From contig CM036248.1 in assembly GCA_020698575.1 (NCBI GenBank), forward strand, positions 12,181,729 through 12,245,728: DNA of 64,000 nucleotides, given 5' to 3'. The stretch's first letter is position 1. Each line of letters opens with the position of its first letter. The position numbers and the translations under genes are program-made. Origin of the DNA: Bostrychus sinensis. Its lineage: Eukaryota; Chordata; Actinopteri; Gobiiformes; Eleotridae. The notes below the pieces were generated by a model. It did no database searches. It was not told where the DNA came from and saw nothing but the letters and a program-made list of their open reading frames with translations. This document shows positions 44,521-56,289 of this stretch, piece by piece.

Positions 44521-47500
44521 ATGGAGAAACTGGCAGTCTTCCACGGGCCGATTGGGATGATGGAGGGTGAGAGGAGACTGGGCCAGGACGGACGGGACGG
44601 GTGCTACTTGATCAGGACCAGTGACTCCCTGCCTGGGGTCTACTGTCTCTGTGTGCTGTAAGTATAGTCTATTAATTAAAACTCTTCTGGACTCTGGATT
44701 GGAAAAAGGTTAAAAGTTCTGCAGTTTCTTAATATTTTATAAATCCTTTACCGTTATTTTTTTGTTTGTTTGTTTTTTATTGATATAATATTGAGTGCAT
44801 AGTCTTCTACTCAAGACTGAGAAAGGAAGAGATCCCAGATACAAAAAAGCCTTATGGTATTTTGTTTTAGTACAGAGGTTGGCTTAAAAAAATAAAAATA
44901 AAAAATTACAAAACATCATGAAAGCATTTTGACATAAATTGTATTCACCTTGTTAAAAGCATTATTTCACATTGCTTTATTGATTATGAAACAAAGTAAA
45001 ATCATGAAAAATCAGTGCTTGCAAAATGTAACGTTTTTGCCACAAACTGGGCCTCAGATGGGACAATGGCAAGTTATTCTCAGGACTCATACTTACACTC
45101 TTGTACTGTCTTTGGACGGTGGTGGGACCCCTGGGTTTAAACGGCATGTGTAATTAAAAATAAAAATTAAATATTGAGATTTTTTATGTTTTTTGCAAAC
45201 AAGTCCTGGTCCTTATAGGGAAACTTTTGCTTGTGGTTTTTGATGGTTGGGGAAACAGTAGCGCTAGAAACAGCCCACAAAAAAATGTTGACCATGCATT
45301 TTTCACATCGATTGATCAAAATATCTTCATCTATTAGCGTTCCATCACTACACAATTAAAAATGTAATTAATATTCGTACATTACAGCGCAAAGGTATTA
45401 GTGAAGCGTGCAAAAATTCTCTAACAGATACAGAATTTATTTTTTATTTCTCACTAAAAGAAAGAGATTAGTTTTAGTAGATTCTTTACTTTGTGTGATA
45501 TAAGGGTTTTTGCGGTTTAATGAAAAGAGCATTTACGCTTGAACTAGAAGGTCTTCAAGTGTGAGTCAAGGTCTGCACTATATATTTACCAAATGCTTCT
45601 AGTTTTGTTATTTAGTATATTTATGTACACTGATACTCATTTCTTTGTCCATAGCCATTGTTAAAAGACTTTTGCACACTACTATAAATAAAATTTGCTT
45701 TAAAATACAAAATAATATATGACATATGGACTAAATAAGTGTGCGTATGTGACATAAAGCATCCTGACATCTCTCATACATTTAGATACTTGTTATAAAT
45801 GTATCTAGTCTATACTGAAGCAGACAGTGTAAGCATATCTCTCTCTGTACTGGGCTTTATTATGATTACGTCCTTGCAGCTCATACAATAATCCCATTAG
45901 AGAGTATTGATCGTTGTGAATGATGTGGTAACTGTGATATTATATTAACTCCCGCTGCAGCCTCCGTCTCGTCTGGTCTGCTTATGAGCTCAAAGAAATC
46001 TCATGGTCGGATGTCTTTGTGCTTACTTTTTTTATTTTCTGTTGCAGGTGCGGTGGATATGTCTACACGTACAGACTGCACCAGGACGGCCAGGGCTCGT
46101 GGGCAGCAGAAGTGAGACTCCATTTCTTTATCTGTTGCCTTTATCTAGCCTCCTTTTCACTCCTTAAAACTTTCAACAAGATCCACAGCTCTCTGAAGTA
46201 CGCCTTTGTGTGTTGTGTGTTAGTTTGGTTGAGGTTGTTGTGCTCACCGCAGTCCAACCTAATTCAGTGAGCAGTGCATCTGAAGAAAATGTAGGAACAA
46301 CAAGGGTGGGGGGGTTCTTTTTGCAAAAATGTGCCCTGCCCTAAAATGTGCATCAGTCCCCATGCCACAAACACATAACAGATACCTTTTCCTGTTTTAA
46401 TCCTACTAAAAATACCAACCAGTGATGGAGAGTAACTCAATACTTTCACTCAAATAATTAAAACATGTAAGTACATTATTTAAACTTTTCTTTTACTTCG
46501 TTAGACAGATCTTTATTGATCCAGAATAAAATTGTTTTTTTCTTTAGATTAGATTGCAAAAAGTAAATAAATAAATAAAAACTAAGTAGTGGTAGTAGTA
46601 GTATTCATAGTAGTTGCACTATTTTGACTTTCTGAAATAGCACTGAGTACATATTTTGAGTACTTCTTCAAAAAACACGGCATCAAACTTAACTTTGAGT
46701 TCAGTATTAGACAGTTGGTACAACAAGGATCTTTACCTTATCAAATATTAGTTTTTTACCAGTTGTTAGTATCTGTGTTTATCTTCCCCATTATTTATAT
46801 TTGTCTATTTTGGGATTTAGACAGACCTAGGTATTCCTGAAAAACCCATCTGATGACAAATGGTAATGAAAGCCTTGATCACATAAGGTTTTGCCTTAGT
46901 AGTAGTAGCAGTAGTAGTAGTAGGTTTTTACAGAAGTAGCTCACCATCACTGAGTGTGACTGAGGAGTGAATAAATAAATAATGCACATAATTGTAAAAT
47001 GAATTTGAGTGTCTAGAAAAGCGCTATATGAGACTAATGCATTATTATTATTATTTTTATTATTACACCCTTAATTAACAATAATAAAAGTCTAAATGGC
47101 CCGTAGTGAATGAATGTGAGTGAATAGTTGTCTGTGTGTGTCTCTGTGTCAGCCCTGTGACAAGCTGGGTGTACCCTGCCTATGGCCCAAACTTACTGGG
47201 ACAGTTACTGTGACCCCTAAAGGGAATAAAGAGGATTAAAGAATGAATGGATTTCTACAGCACTTTTCTAGACAGCTCTTTTACAATAAGGTTCATTATT
47301 TATTCATTCCCTCCTCAGTCACACTCTGTGGCAGTGAGCTACTTTTGTTGCCTCAGCTGTCCTGGGGCAGACTGATGGAGAGAGGCCTACAGCTCCGCCA
47401 AACACACAATCACACTAACACATTTATACAGGCAAGGTGGGTGAAGTGTCAGGTAGCAGAGATCAAACCGACAACCTCTGGGTTAGTGGGCGAACATGGC

Positions 47501-50500
47501 TAGCGCCTGAGCTGTTGTCGTTCACGCAGTACATCAGCGGGACAGCTCGGGTTAGATGTTTTGGAGACAAAAGTCAGAGAGGTCAGACTGAGATGGTTTG
47601 GACATGAACAGAGGAGGGAGAGTGAATATTTTGATAAAAGTATGCAGAGGCGAGAGCTGGAGGCCTAGAGGAAGACCAAAGAGGACATGAAGTTGGTTGG
47701 TGTGAGAGCAGAGGATAGGGTTAAATCGAGGCATCTGACTGAAGGGAACAGCCAAAATAAAAGAATAAAAAAATGCCACAAAGTGATTAAACTATTTTCT
47801 TCAAAAACAAATCACTTTCACTTTGAGCAGTGGCATCAAAAGAAAATGTCTGCACTTTCTTTATCACTCTCAGATTTACAGAGGAGCTACACCACAGCAT
47901 CGGCCTCTAAACTCCAGATATGAGAGAATAACATTTGACAGCATTTCTTATGGGATATGTAACCCAGCACTGAGGGCTGGCAAACAACCAGAGACGTGTG
48001 GATGTATGGAGACATTTGAAAAGCTATGTCTCCCTCTGACAACCGGGCTACGTGCTGCTGTAAATACATTTTACTCTGGCCCCATCTCCACTGAACTGAC
48101 AGCATCAAGCCGATATAGATTTGGATTACACAAACTCACTGCGCCGGCTCAATAACACTTTACATTATTCATGAACAATATCAGTCACTTTAATGAAAGA
48201 TTGCTGGGAACAGAGGTTATAATGCCGGTGGACGAAGACGGGGCTTGATTAAATTATTTTGAATTGAGTTCACTTTGATGATAGCTGAGTGAAAATAGCA
48301 ACTAAAGTGTTTTAAAGGACTGTGTGTGCTTGGCAAATCCTGTTTTGGCATAAAAACTTTAAATGGTTTTGCAGTTTTTTGATGACAGAAGTAGAGTTAT
48401 ATATTTCTTTTAGTTGGGGCAAAATTGTCTAATAACAGAGATGGAAGAAGTACTCAAAAATAATAGAAGTAAAAGTACTCAACATAATTATTACTTGAGG
48501 AGAACAGGTTTTGTGTGAGTGTAATAGAATGTACTTCCTGCTACTACTACTGCTACCACCCTAGTAGCAGCAGTAGTAACAGTACTAATTATACTACTAC
48601 GACTAATCTTGTCTCTAACCTTCATCTTTTCTTATCCTAATCAAAGCCCAACATATTTTTCCCCCACATTTTGCTGAGAATATTCCTGTGAACCACATAT
48701 GGGTCCAGACCCACCAGTTGAGAACCCAGATTAAGATAAAGAACTGTGTGTTTTGGCAAATGTCGCAATGGCATTGAAATGTTACCATATACTTTACACC
48801 AAATCATTGCAGCTATAGACTTTCACTTTTTTTTCTTCACTTCCTAACATACTACACCCATGACCCACTTTTAGCTCCGCCCCCACCAGTTGAGAACCCA
48901 GCTTTAGAAAGTTATGTATTTCTTTACATGTGTCAGAAGTGTGTAGCGGTAATTTGGGACCGTCACTTTGTTGGGACACACATTTCAGATTCTTACATTT
49001 TATAAACTTAATCTGAGTCCCTACAGCTCAACCCTGAACTAATCATCAAAACATCAAACCCCAGGACTAGACCCACCAGTTGAGAACCCAGGTTTGAAGG
49101 ACTGCGTGTACTTGGCATTGAAACTTCCAGTGCTTTCTCACTTTGCAGTAATATATTTTCCAACTTGTCTGATGTAATGAGGATAAATGGTCTCAGAGAT
49201 GATGCATTGGACTTACAAACTTCATTTATTTTGTATCTGTCACTTCTGAAGCCTGTGCTATTCATATTCACTTTCACAGCATTTTACACGTCACAAATAA
49301 ATCCCAAAATATAAGCTTTCTTGTTGACTAACAATTATTTTAAACAATCCCCACGAGACAGACAGAGAGAGAGAGAGAAAGGGAGACTCAATACTTTGGC
49401 ACGTTTTCTGCAGCTTTCCTAATTTAGCTTTTTCCAAACCCTTGAGGATGTTTCCCATCTAAACCACGCTGGATAAATAAAAGCATGCTTCCTTTTTGCA
49501 TTATGCCATCTTGTCTTCTGCTCCGTCTGGCTCACTAGACCAGATGCCATATAAAAATATAATTGACACCATTCCACGCTTTGCTCAATGCACTATTCAC
49601 GGCATGAGTTTCTCTCCGTTCTGGCGTGTCTAGGCTCTTTTTTTTCTAAGGTGAACCAGCTCATTTCAGCTCTCTTCTGTCCTGTCCTCTTCATTCATTT
49701 CCCCGGGGACTTTGATGTGAAGATGGAGACAGAGACACGTTTCATCCAAGTCTTTTGTGTTTTTTTTTTTTTTTCCTTTTTCCTTCAGACTACTCCTGGT
49801 GTGAAGAAGCTGCTAACCCTTGACATATATGGACAAAAGTTTTGCTTTTTTGCTGTAACTTCAGTTCACATTTTTGTATAGAAAATGTCTTATTGTTAAA
49901 GAGGGCTACACTGATCAGGCATAACATTATGACCACTGACTGAATTATCTTGGCAGCTGTTAGTGAGTAGGATATATTAGGCAGCAAGAGAACGTTTTGT
50001 CCTCAAAGTTGAAGTGTTAGAAGGAGGAAAAATGGGCAAGCGTGAGTTTGACAAGGGCTAAATTGTGATGGTTCGACAGGTGAGCCAGAGCATCTCCATA
50101 ACTGCAGCTCTTGTGGGGTGTTCCCAGTCTGCAGCTGTCAGTATTTATTAAAAATGGTCGGCAACAGGTGACACGTGTGAGGAAACTGGCCCGAGTCTGA
50201 TCCAACAAACCGACAAGCTACTGTAGCTCAAACTGTTAAAAATGTTAATGCTGGTTCTGATAGGAAAGTGTCAGAATGTAATGGAGTAAAAATACTTAGT
50301 AACTTTACATAAATACAATTTCAATGTATCTGTACTTTTTACTGGGATACTTTCACTTTTTACTCCATTACATTTATGAGTTGGTCTGAAGTACACAGTA
50401 TTTTGAGTTTTGTTTTAAAATCATGTGTTTTAATCATTGTAGACACACAGTAGAGAAGAGCTCACCAACAGATTCAGTCTCTTCTACTGCACCAGTTTGT

Positions 50501-51085
50501 TAATTTCATCTGTATTTAGCACAATTTTTTAGTAAAATCCTTGACATGTAACACATTCATGAGTTGTCAAGTCAAGGTGACACTTTAACTGTGACTTTTT
50601 GCTCTTTTATCTGCACTTTTACCTAAGCAAAGAAACGGAGTACTTCTTCCACCGCTGCAGAATACACAGAGCTTGTTGTTGTGTATGTGGCTGCATGTTA
50701 GGCAGGTGGTCATAATGTTATGCCTGGTGGATGTCATTAGTTTATTTTCCCCTGCGCATCCTGACAAAGACACAACTCATCCAAGTCTTTTATGTTTTTC
50801 TTTTTTTTTTGTCAGACCTCTCCCGGTGTGCAGAAGCGATATTTCCGGCACATCAAAAACCTGATATCAGCCTTCCAGAAGCCCGGACAGGGACTTGCCA
50901 TACCTCTGCTGTACCCGGTGACGGCTGAGCAGAGGGCCTCGCAGACGCAGAGAGAGGCAGAGACACCTGGTAATGGGCTGTCACATACACACGACGCCTC
51001 AAACCAGCTCCTCCAGCAACACAAGCCACACACAGCAGAGAGGCACAAGAACAGGAGCAAGGAGCTGCGGCACGCTCTGGCTTAG
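44521..51085 (+). CDS. sh2d1a: SH2 domain-containing protein 1A (SAP), SH2-only signalling adaptor
   Basis: Cytoplasmic adaptor that binds the tyrosine motifs of SLAM-family receptors in T and NK cells and recruits Fyn. Exon 1 is 44521-44657 (137 nt), exon 2 46048-46111 (64 nt), exon 3 from 50816. The first two exon lengths equal the human ones. The second of two adjacent ATGs gives that match. Translation shows LAVFHG at the start, YLIRTSDSLPGVYCLCVL (R32, the phosphotyrosine Arg), CGGYVYTYR and KRYFRHIKNLISAFQKP (R78, the Fyn-SH3 contact). Read straight through, exon 3 ends at TAG 51083-51085 (156 aa). If the donor at 50970 (GTAATG) is used and joined to the acceptor at 51389, the protein ends at TAA 51443-51445 (136 aa). 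Human SAP is 128 aa. The tail choice is unresolved. Confidence 0.9.
46425..46935. repeat. AAGTAC-family MITE, sh2d1a intron 2
   Basis: The left arm is GATGGAGAGTAACTCAATAC, there are internal GTAGTAGTAGTATTCATAG tracts, and the right part is TAGTAGTAGCAGTAGTAGTA. It is non-coding. Confidence 0.45.
46960..47525. repeat. SINE family A tail, LINE/CR1-like 3' fragment and SINE family A copy
   Basis: 46975-47055 is the plus-oriented family A tail (GAGTGTCTAGAAAAGCGCTA with ATTATTATT). 47100-47245 contains GTGTCAGCCCTGTGACAAGC and GGGTGTACCCTGCC, a repeat end also present near 57970-58075. 47245-47525 is a minus-oriented family A SINE (TTTTCTAGACAGC, CAGGCAAGGTGGGTGAAGTG). Confidence 0.55.
47545..47775 (+). 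repeat. LINE C-terminal fragment
   Basis: AGACTGAGATGGTTTGGACA, GCTGGAGGCCTAGAGGAAGA and GACATGAAGTTGGTTGGTGT match the LINE tail phrase at 6415-6495 (…LRWFGH…RGRPK…DMKLVG). It is truncated. Confidence 0.55.
47880..48200. other. Repeat-free, GC-balanced segment; candidate conserved noncoding element
   Basis: Within sh2d1a intron 2, 47880-48200 has none of the window's repeat families, few homopolymers and several open frames on both strands without coding character. The label is a guess from composition only. Confidence 0.2.
49690..49881 (+). pseudogene. Partial duplicate of sh2d1a exon 3 (5' half, with acceptor)
   Basis: TCATCCAAGTCTTTTGTGTT, a T tract, CTTCAG and then codons TTPGVKK parallel the true exon 3 junction (TCATCCAAGTCTTTTATGTT … GTCAG, TSPGVQK). 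After seven codons the similarity is lost and the frame ends at TAG near 49879. The RYFR motif needed for Fyn binding is absent, so this copy cannot supply a working domain. Confidence 0.65.
49907..50730 (+). mobile_element. Degraded Tc1/mariner-type transposon, split by a MITE
   Basis: The left end TACACTGATCAGGCATAACA continues TTATGACCAC. The right end GGTGGTCATAATGTTATGCC is its inverse. Interior text translates as a transposase N-terminus remnant (MGKREFDKG, stop, IVMVRQ…SQSISITAALVGCS) with in-frame stops. Most of the catalytic region is deleted. The AAGTAC MITE at 50278-50657 interrupts it. Confidence 0.75.
50278..50657. mobile_element. AAGTAC-family MITE nested in the Tc1 remnant
   Basis: The flanking direct repeat CAGAAT (50272-50277 and 50658-50663) marks insertion into the Tc1 sequence. 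The arms are GTAATGGAGTAAAAATACTT and GGAGTACTTCTTCCACCGCT. It is non-coding. Confidence 0.6.
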
Positions 51086-51384
51086 GGACGAGCCCCGAAT
51101 TCACCACTGACCTAAATATGGACAGTATGAGTCAGGATCTTCATCGTGGAGGCTTCTGCTGTATGCAAATCACCTCACCGTTTCCTGTAAATCATGGATT
51201 TCTTGTTAAGAGTTGTTGACATTTTAAAAGCCTGAAAAAAAAAAAAAAAAAAAAAAAGGATTACTGAAGGCCAATTAAAGAGTTTTGTTTAGCAATAACT
51301 TTTTTTATTTTTGTTAATGTGTGGACTGCTTCTCGGTATAAGATGTTGTTTTAATATTGCATACTTGCTTTTCTCCTACTTTGT

Positions 51385-51615
51385 ATAGCTCATACCAAAC
51401 AAGGACTTGCCATGCCTCTCGTCTATCCTGTCACAGGACTATAACTAAATATAATTGTTCTGACAGCTTGGCTTAGTAAGCAGGGAAACTAAAGGCTGAA
51501 TAATCCCTAATATACAGACAAAAAGAGTCTGGAAACTAATGATGCTTATGCTGTATCCAAATGATTTAACCTCACATTTTCCTAGAAATAACACAACTTT
51601 TTGCTGCAGGTTTTT
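51385..51615 (+). pseudogene. sh2d1a: Partial duplicate of sh2d1a exon 3 (3' half) and its 3' flank; possible exon 4
   Basis: QGLAMPLVYPVTG here parallels QGLAIPLLYPVTA in exon 3. Beyond it the flanks also align: TTGGCTTAG with CTGGCTTAG, and GCTTATGCTGTATCCAAAT with GCTTCTGCTGTATGCAAAT at about 51151. A TTTGTATAG acceptor at 51389 is in a compatible phase with the donor at 50970, so the copy could be spliced as a last exon ending at TAA 51445. Confidence 0.6.
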
Positions 51616-51698
51616 TTTTTTCCCTTACATTTTTGGCCTAAAAGATGACATTGTTTTCCCCTATTCTTCCATATTGACTTTTTTTTTTTTTTTTTTTT

Positions 51699-52075
51699 AG
51701 CTTTTAACCATGTTATAATGTTCCACCTCAAAAATATACCTGTATTTTGCATCACTCACGCATGTTTGAGTAATCCTGTTTGCTGAGCCCTTCCAATTTC
51801 TCAAACAACTGGTCTCATGGCTCTATGTAGACTTGTGAAACCAGGAAGTGCTCCTCCTTGTTTCTAAAGCCCATACACCATCACGGGACTCATTCTGATC
51901 ATTTCAGCTCTTAAATTGGCCATCATTATGAAGCAGTCAACTCATTTAGCTCCCCAAAAGATGACGTTTTCCATATATATGTATCATTTTAAGTTAGAAA
52001 AAAAGGAAATACTAATGCAAAAGTGCCCAAGATGATTTTAAAAAGTCTGAAAAAAGCATAATATGGGACCTTTAA
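51699..52075 (+). repeat. TTAAAGGTCC-family element (copy h)
   Basis: TAGCTTTTAACCATGTTATA through GTTTCTAAAGCCCATACACC to CATAATATGGGACCTTTAA. It is preceded by a T run that replaced the usual left end. Confidence 0.6.
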
Positions 52076-53239
52076 TTACGGATGATATATTTTTATTCTT
52101 TTGGTTTGCCCAAATTTCCATTCTGTAGTCCAAATCTCCTCAGGCTGTGCCCAGGATGACACTTTTTGGCTGTTTCGCTGTTTGATTTGTCAAGCAACAC
52201 ATATGCCACATGGTCAAAAGGGCAAGGGCTATGACTCATTTTCAACTGTTTGTATATAAACCTGCCGCTCAACCATGTTTTTTCTTGTGGTTGCTAACAG
52301 GAAGAAATAAAACAGATATTTTTCTTTCCAAGCTGAGGTTAACAACTACAAGCTTAAAACCCGTTCTCACGTCCAGAAAGGAGGAAATACAAAAGTGGGG
52401 AGTGTACTATGCAAATGCCAACCCACAGTATCCAAATTTACTTTTGGTGTGGGTTAAAATGCTTCTAACAACTCAGCTGTGCCTTTAAATAAACTGCATG
52501 TAGACCTCAGAGATATCAGACTAAAATCTATGCAGTTTTTTGTCATGCATTTGTATCTTGCATATTGTATTTTTTCACTCAAAGTGCCTCATAACTTGGA
52601 GCAGATGTAAAATATTAAACTGCAGCAACATTAATATCCATTACTGCATAGAGAAGTTGACAACAAATATTGTGCTCTGTTTTCTTAATGCAATTCAGTG
52701 ATGCAGACGGCAAAGGGAAATAAATGACATTGGTTGCAATAAAGCTCTTTTTTTTTTTTTTTTTAAACCAGGTCAATCTTATATACTGTATGCAGTGTTG
52801 GTTTATATACTGTACGCATCAGCCTCTATCTGACATAAATAATGTGGAGGGAAAATTCAATTTGACATATTGAAGTTGGTGATTTCCATAGAGAGACTGC
52901 AAGACTGCAGGGGGAGGGGAGGGGGGTTAAAATCTGCCCATCATCTGATTGACATTAGCTGGGAATATCTCTCTCTCGCGCTTTCTTTTCTCTTCTATTT
53001 TTTATTTTTTTTCTGCTCGGAGAATTCGGAGGAAAGCAGCGGTCTCCTAGCAACCGGACATTCCGTCTCCTCAGTCCCGAGATGAGCTTGTTGGACAGTA
53101 TCGGAGCGGAGCATATGGCTTCGAAAGGAAAAGGTTGCATCTCGGGGCCGATCAGAAAAAAAAAAAAAAAGCTAGTCGAGGAAACGTATATACACTGCCA
53201 GGCCCCCCCCAAAAAAGTCACCACCTGGATTTAACAATG

Positions 53240-53655
53240 CAAATATGTAAGTGCACTGGATTATTACTGCATGCGTGGATTAGCTGCCTAGGGCCCCACA
53301 ATCATTAGAGGGCCCCAAGGCTTATCCATTATTTGCTTATTTGATTAATTTACCAACTCTATTTGATTAAAATTCTGGTTATAATATTCTGCTTTCAATT
53401 GCCGGTCATTTTTGCAAAGGGTCTGTCTAAAAGTGGGGGCCAATGCAATCTCTATATTAATGTGTTTCAATTCCTGTTTACCTGGGCTCCCCTTTGCTTT
53501 GAGTCCAAAAAGTCTCAAAGCATCCACTCCCTTACAAAAATAGTCAGTCAGTGTTTTATAGAAGATGAAATTAAAAGTAATAGTAAAATCTCAGAGGCTC
53601 AGTCCCCAAACCTATCCTGCTTAGGGCCCCAAATGTACAGGGCCGGCACTGATTT
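53240..53655. repeat. Probable MITE with CTAGGGCCCCA / TTAGGGCCCCA ends
   Basis: GCCTAGGGCCCCACAATCAT lies near 53288 and GCTTAGGGCCCCAAATGTAC, then AGGGCCGGCACT, near 53620-53650. No coding content is seen and the boundaries are approximate. Confidence 0.35.
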
Positions 53656-54234
53656 AACCCTAACTGATGTAACGAGTAGCTAATGCAATGATAAAGTGAC
53701 CACCGGTCACACTTTTGGTTGTACTGCACAGCCATTTAGGCATCTGTCCCTCAAAGATAATGTCTCTCTTTTATCTTGGTGCTTAGTGGATCTGATAAAA
53801 AGAAAGATTTAGGGACCCAGAGGGACACTCAGTACTTCTGTAAAATGTAGAGTAAATATTTGTGGGCATCCTGTCTTGCTGGGTGGGAATATATGGTTGG
53901 TGTGTTGCTGCCTGTGTTTCAGGAAAGGTTTGGCCATGGAGCTGTGAGCTGGAGTTGGCTGCTGGATTGTTTTGAGAAAATGCAAACTGAAAGCTATGGT
54001 TTTTTTCTGTTTCCCTTTTTTATTCAAATGAATAAAGTCTCAGTAAAGCCATTACTTTGCAAAATGTGTTTTTGCGATGAAAAGAAGCACATCAAATGTT
54101 TTATAGGCCCTAAACTGAAACAACTTGTACAACAAGTCAGACCCATCTTGTCCCACCAAATGGCAAAAGTTGTCCCACTTTTAGTGCCTTTTGAGGTGGT
54201 CACCTATGCAATGACCAGATTACTCCATCAATAG

Positions 54235-54781
<547 letters not shown>

Positions 54782-56289
54782 TCACCTGCTCGCAAGTCAG
54801 TACAACATATGCATCGTATGGCTTTGTCATGCACGAAGCTCAGGAGAGATACACAAACAATTAATGGTGGGCAGATGGCTTCAGGGAGAGAGGAGGGAGG
54901 GAGGGAGAGTGAGGGGAATAGACAGACGGACAGGGAGGTGGATTAGCTTAGTTAAAAAAAAAAAAAAAAAAAAAGGAAGACAAAATCAAAACTTTGTGCT
55001 TTCTTGTTCAACTTTTTCTTTTTGGGAGGGGGTTTGAGACGCTTTGGAAATGGTTCACATGCAGTCTGATTGGCATTTACTAATGAGTGGAGACAAGCTG
55101 GAGGGAATGGCACAGCCAACTCCAGGTCCTGCCCCTTCTGCACCCGCCACCCACTCACCGAGCATCAGCTGTCACGCTTCTCTTTGCCTTTTTCAATGCA
55201 TCTTCCTCTTTTACTTCTGTTTCTTCTTCTGCTGCTGCTGCTGCTGCGGCTGCTGCTTGTTGCACACACACGTACACACACACACAGGTTTCTCGTGCAT
55301 ATCTCGCTTTCGACTCATAACGATGGGTGATAATGACAGGCACAGATTTGAACAGTTACAAACTCCCCGAACGAGAACAAAGAGACAAATGGTGTCGAGA
55401 GAGAGAGGGAAGAAACTTGCGCTGGGAAAATAATAAGCAACAACACAATGGCTGCTATGAAATCCCAAGAAGCAATCTGGTAATTCACACATAATAACTT
55501 TAATCAGCATTGTAACCCAATAAAGTCAGATTTTTCAGCGAGAATATTTACTATAGCCATGTATAATTCTTTGCAAAAATGTAACTGTTTTTCTATTGAT
55601 TAACAATACTGACACTTACTTATGAACAACATAATTCCCAGTTGAGCACGTTTTTCAGTGTGAGAAAGCACTGGCTATGTACATTCTTGATTTTTGAAGT
55701 TTACACACTCATACAAACTACTGTAGGAGCACACCAAAGAGCCCCACATGGGTCGTCTTCTCTAAAGGGGGGAGTGTCAGAGTCAGACAAGGCCTCTTCT
55801 CTTACACAACATGTAAACGATAGTAGAGTGTCCAGAGGTAAACCATGTAGGAACTCAAATGGCGACCAGAGATCTCTTGGAGAGGATCCTAAAAGTCTTC
55901 ATCTCTACACTTCATTGAGTCCGATAAGATGAAACAGTGTTGAAACAGCAAAAAACATAAAGTCAGTTCATTGAGTCTGTGTCTGTAAAGTCAGGTCGGT
56001 CCGGGTAGTCGTTAAAAGTCTCAGGCCGGTCAAAATACAAAAAAGCAAAGCCACAGCCAAACCACACAGCTTGTGCCACTGTTAGAAATCGGAGAAACTG
56101 GACGATAATAATAAAATACCATCATTTTGTCACAATTAAAGGCATTTGGAAATAATTTTTTCCCCTAAATCTCTCTTCTGCTTCTTCCGTCTCGTCATCT
56201 TTTTCGATACAGTATAGAAACAGTAGAACAAATCAGAGAAGAGTATAAACAGGCAGTCTTTGGTGGGGCGAGGGGCTGCCGTGTCTCTG

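Noticed and set aside
53090..53220. Open frame beginning MSLLDSIGAEHMASKGKG after a CpG-containing stretch
   Set aside because: It soon runs into a poly-A tract and a stop, has no donor with coding continuation and no recognised family.
53860..54234. Plus-strand 124-codon open frame
   Set aside because: No domain is recognised, it is next to Tc1 debris, and composition is not clearly coding; it could be an unidentified repeat.
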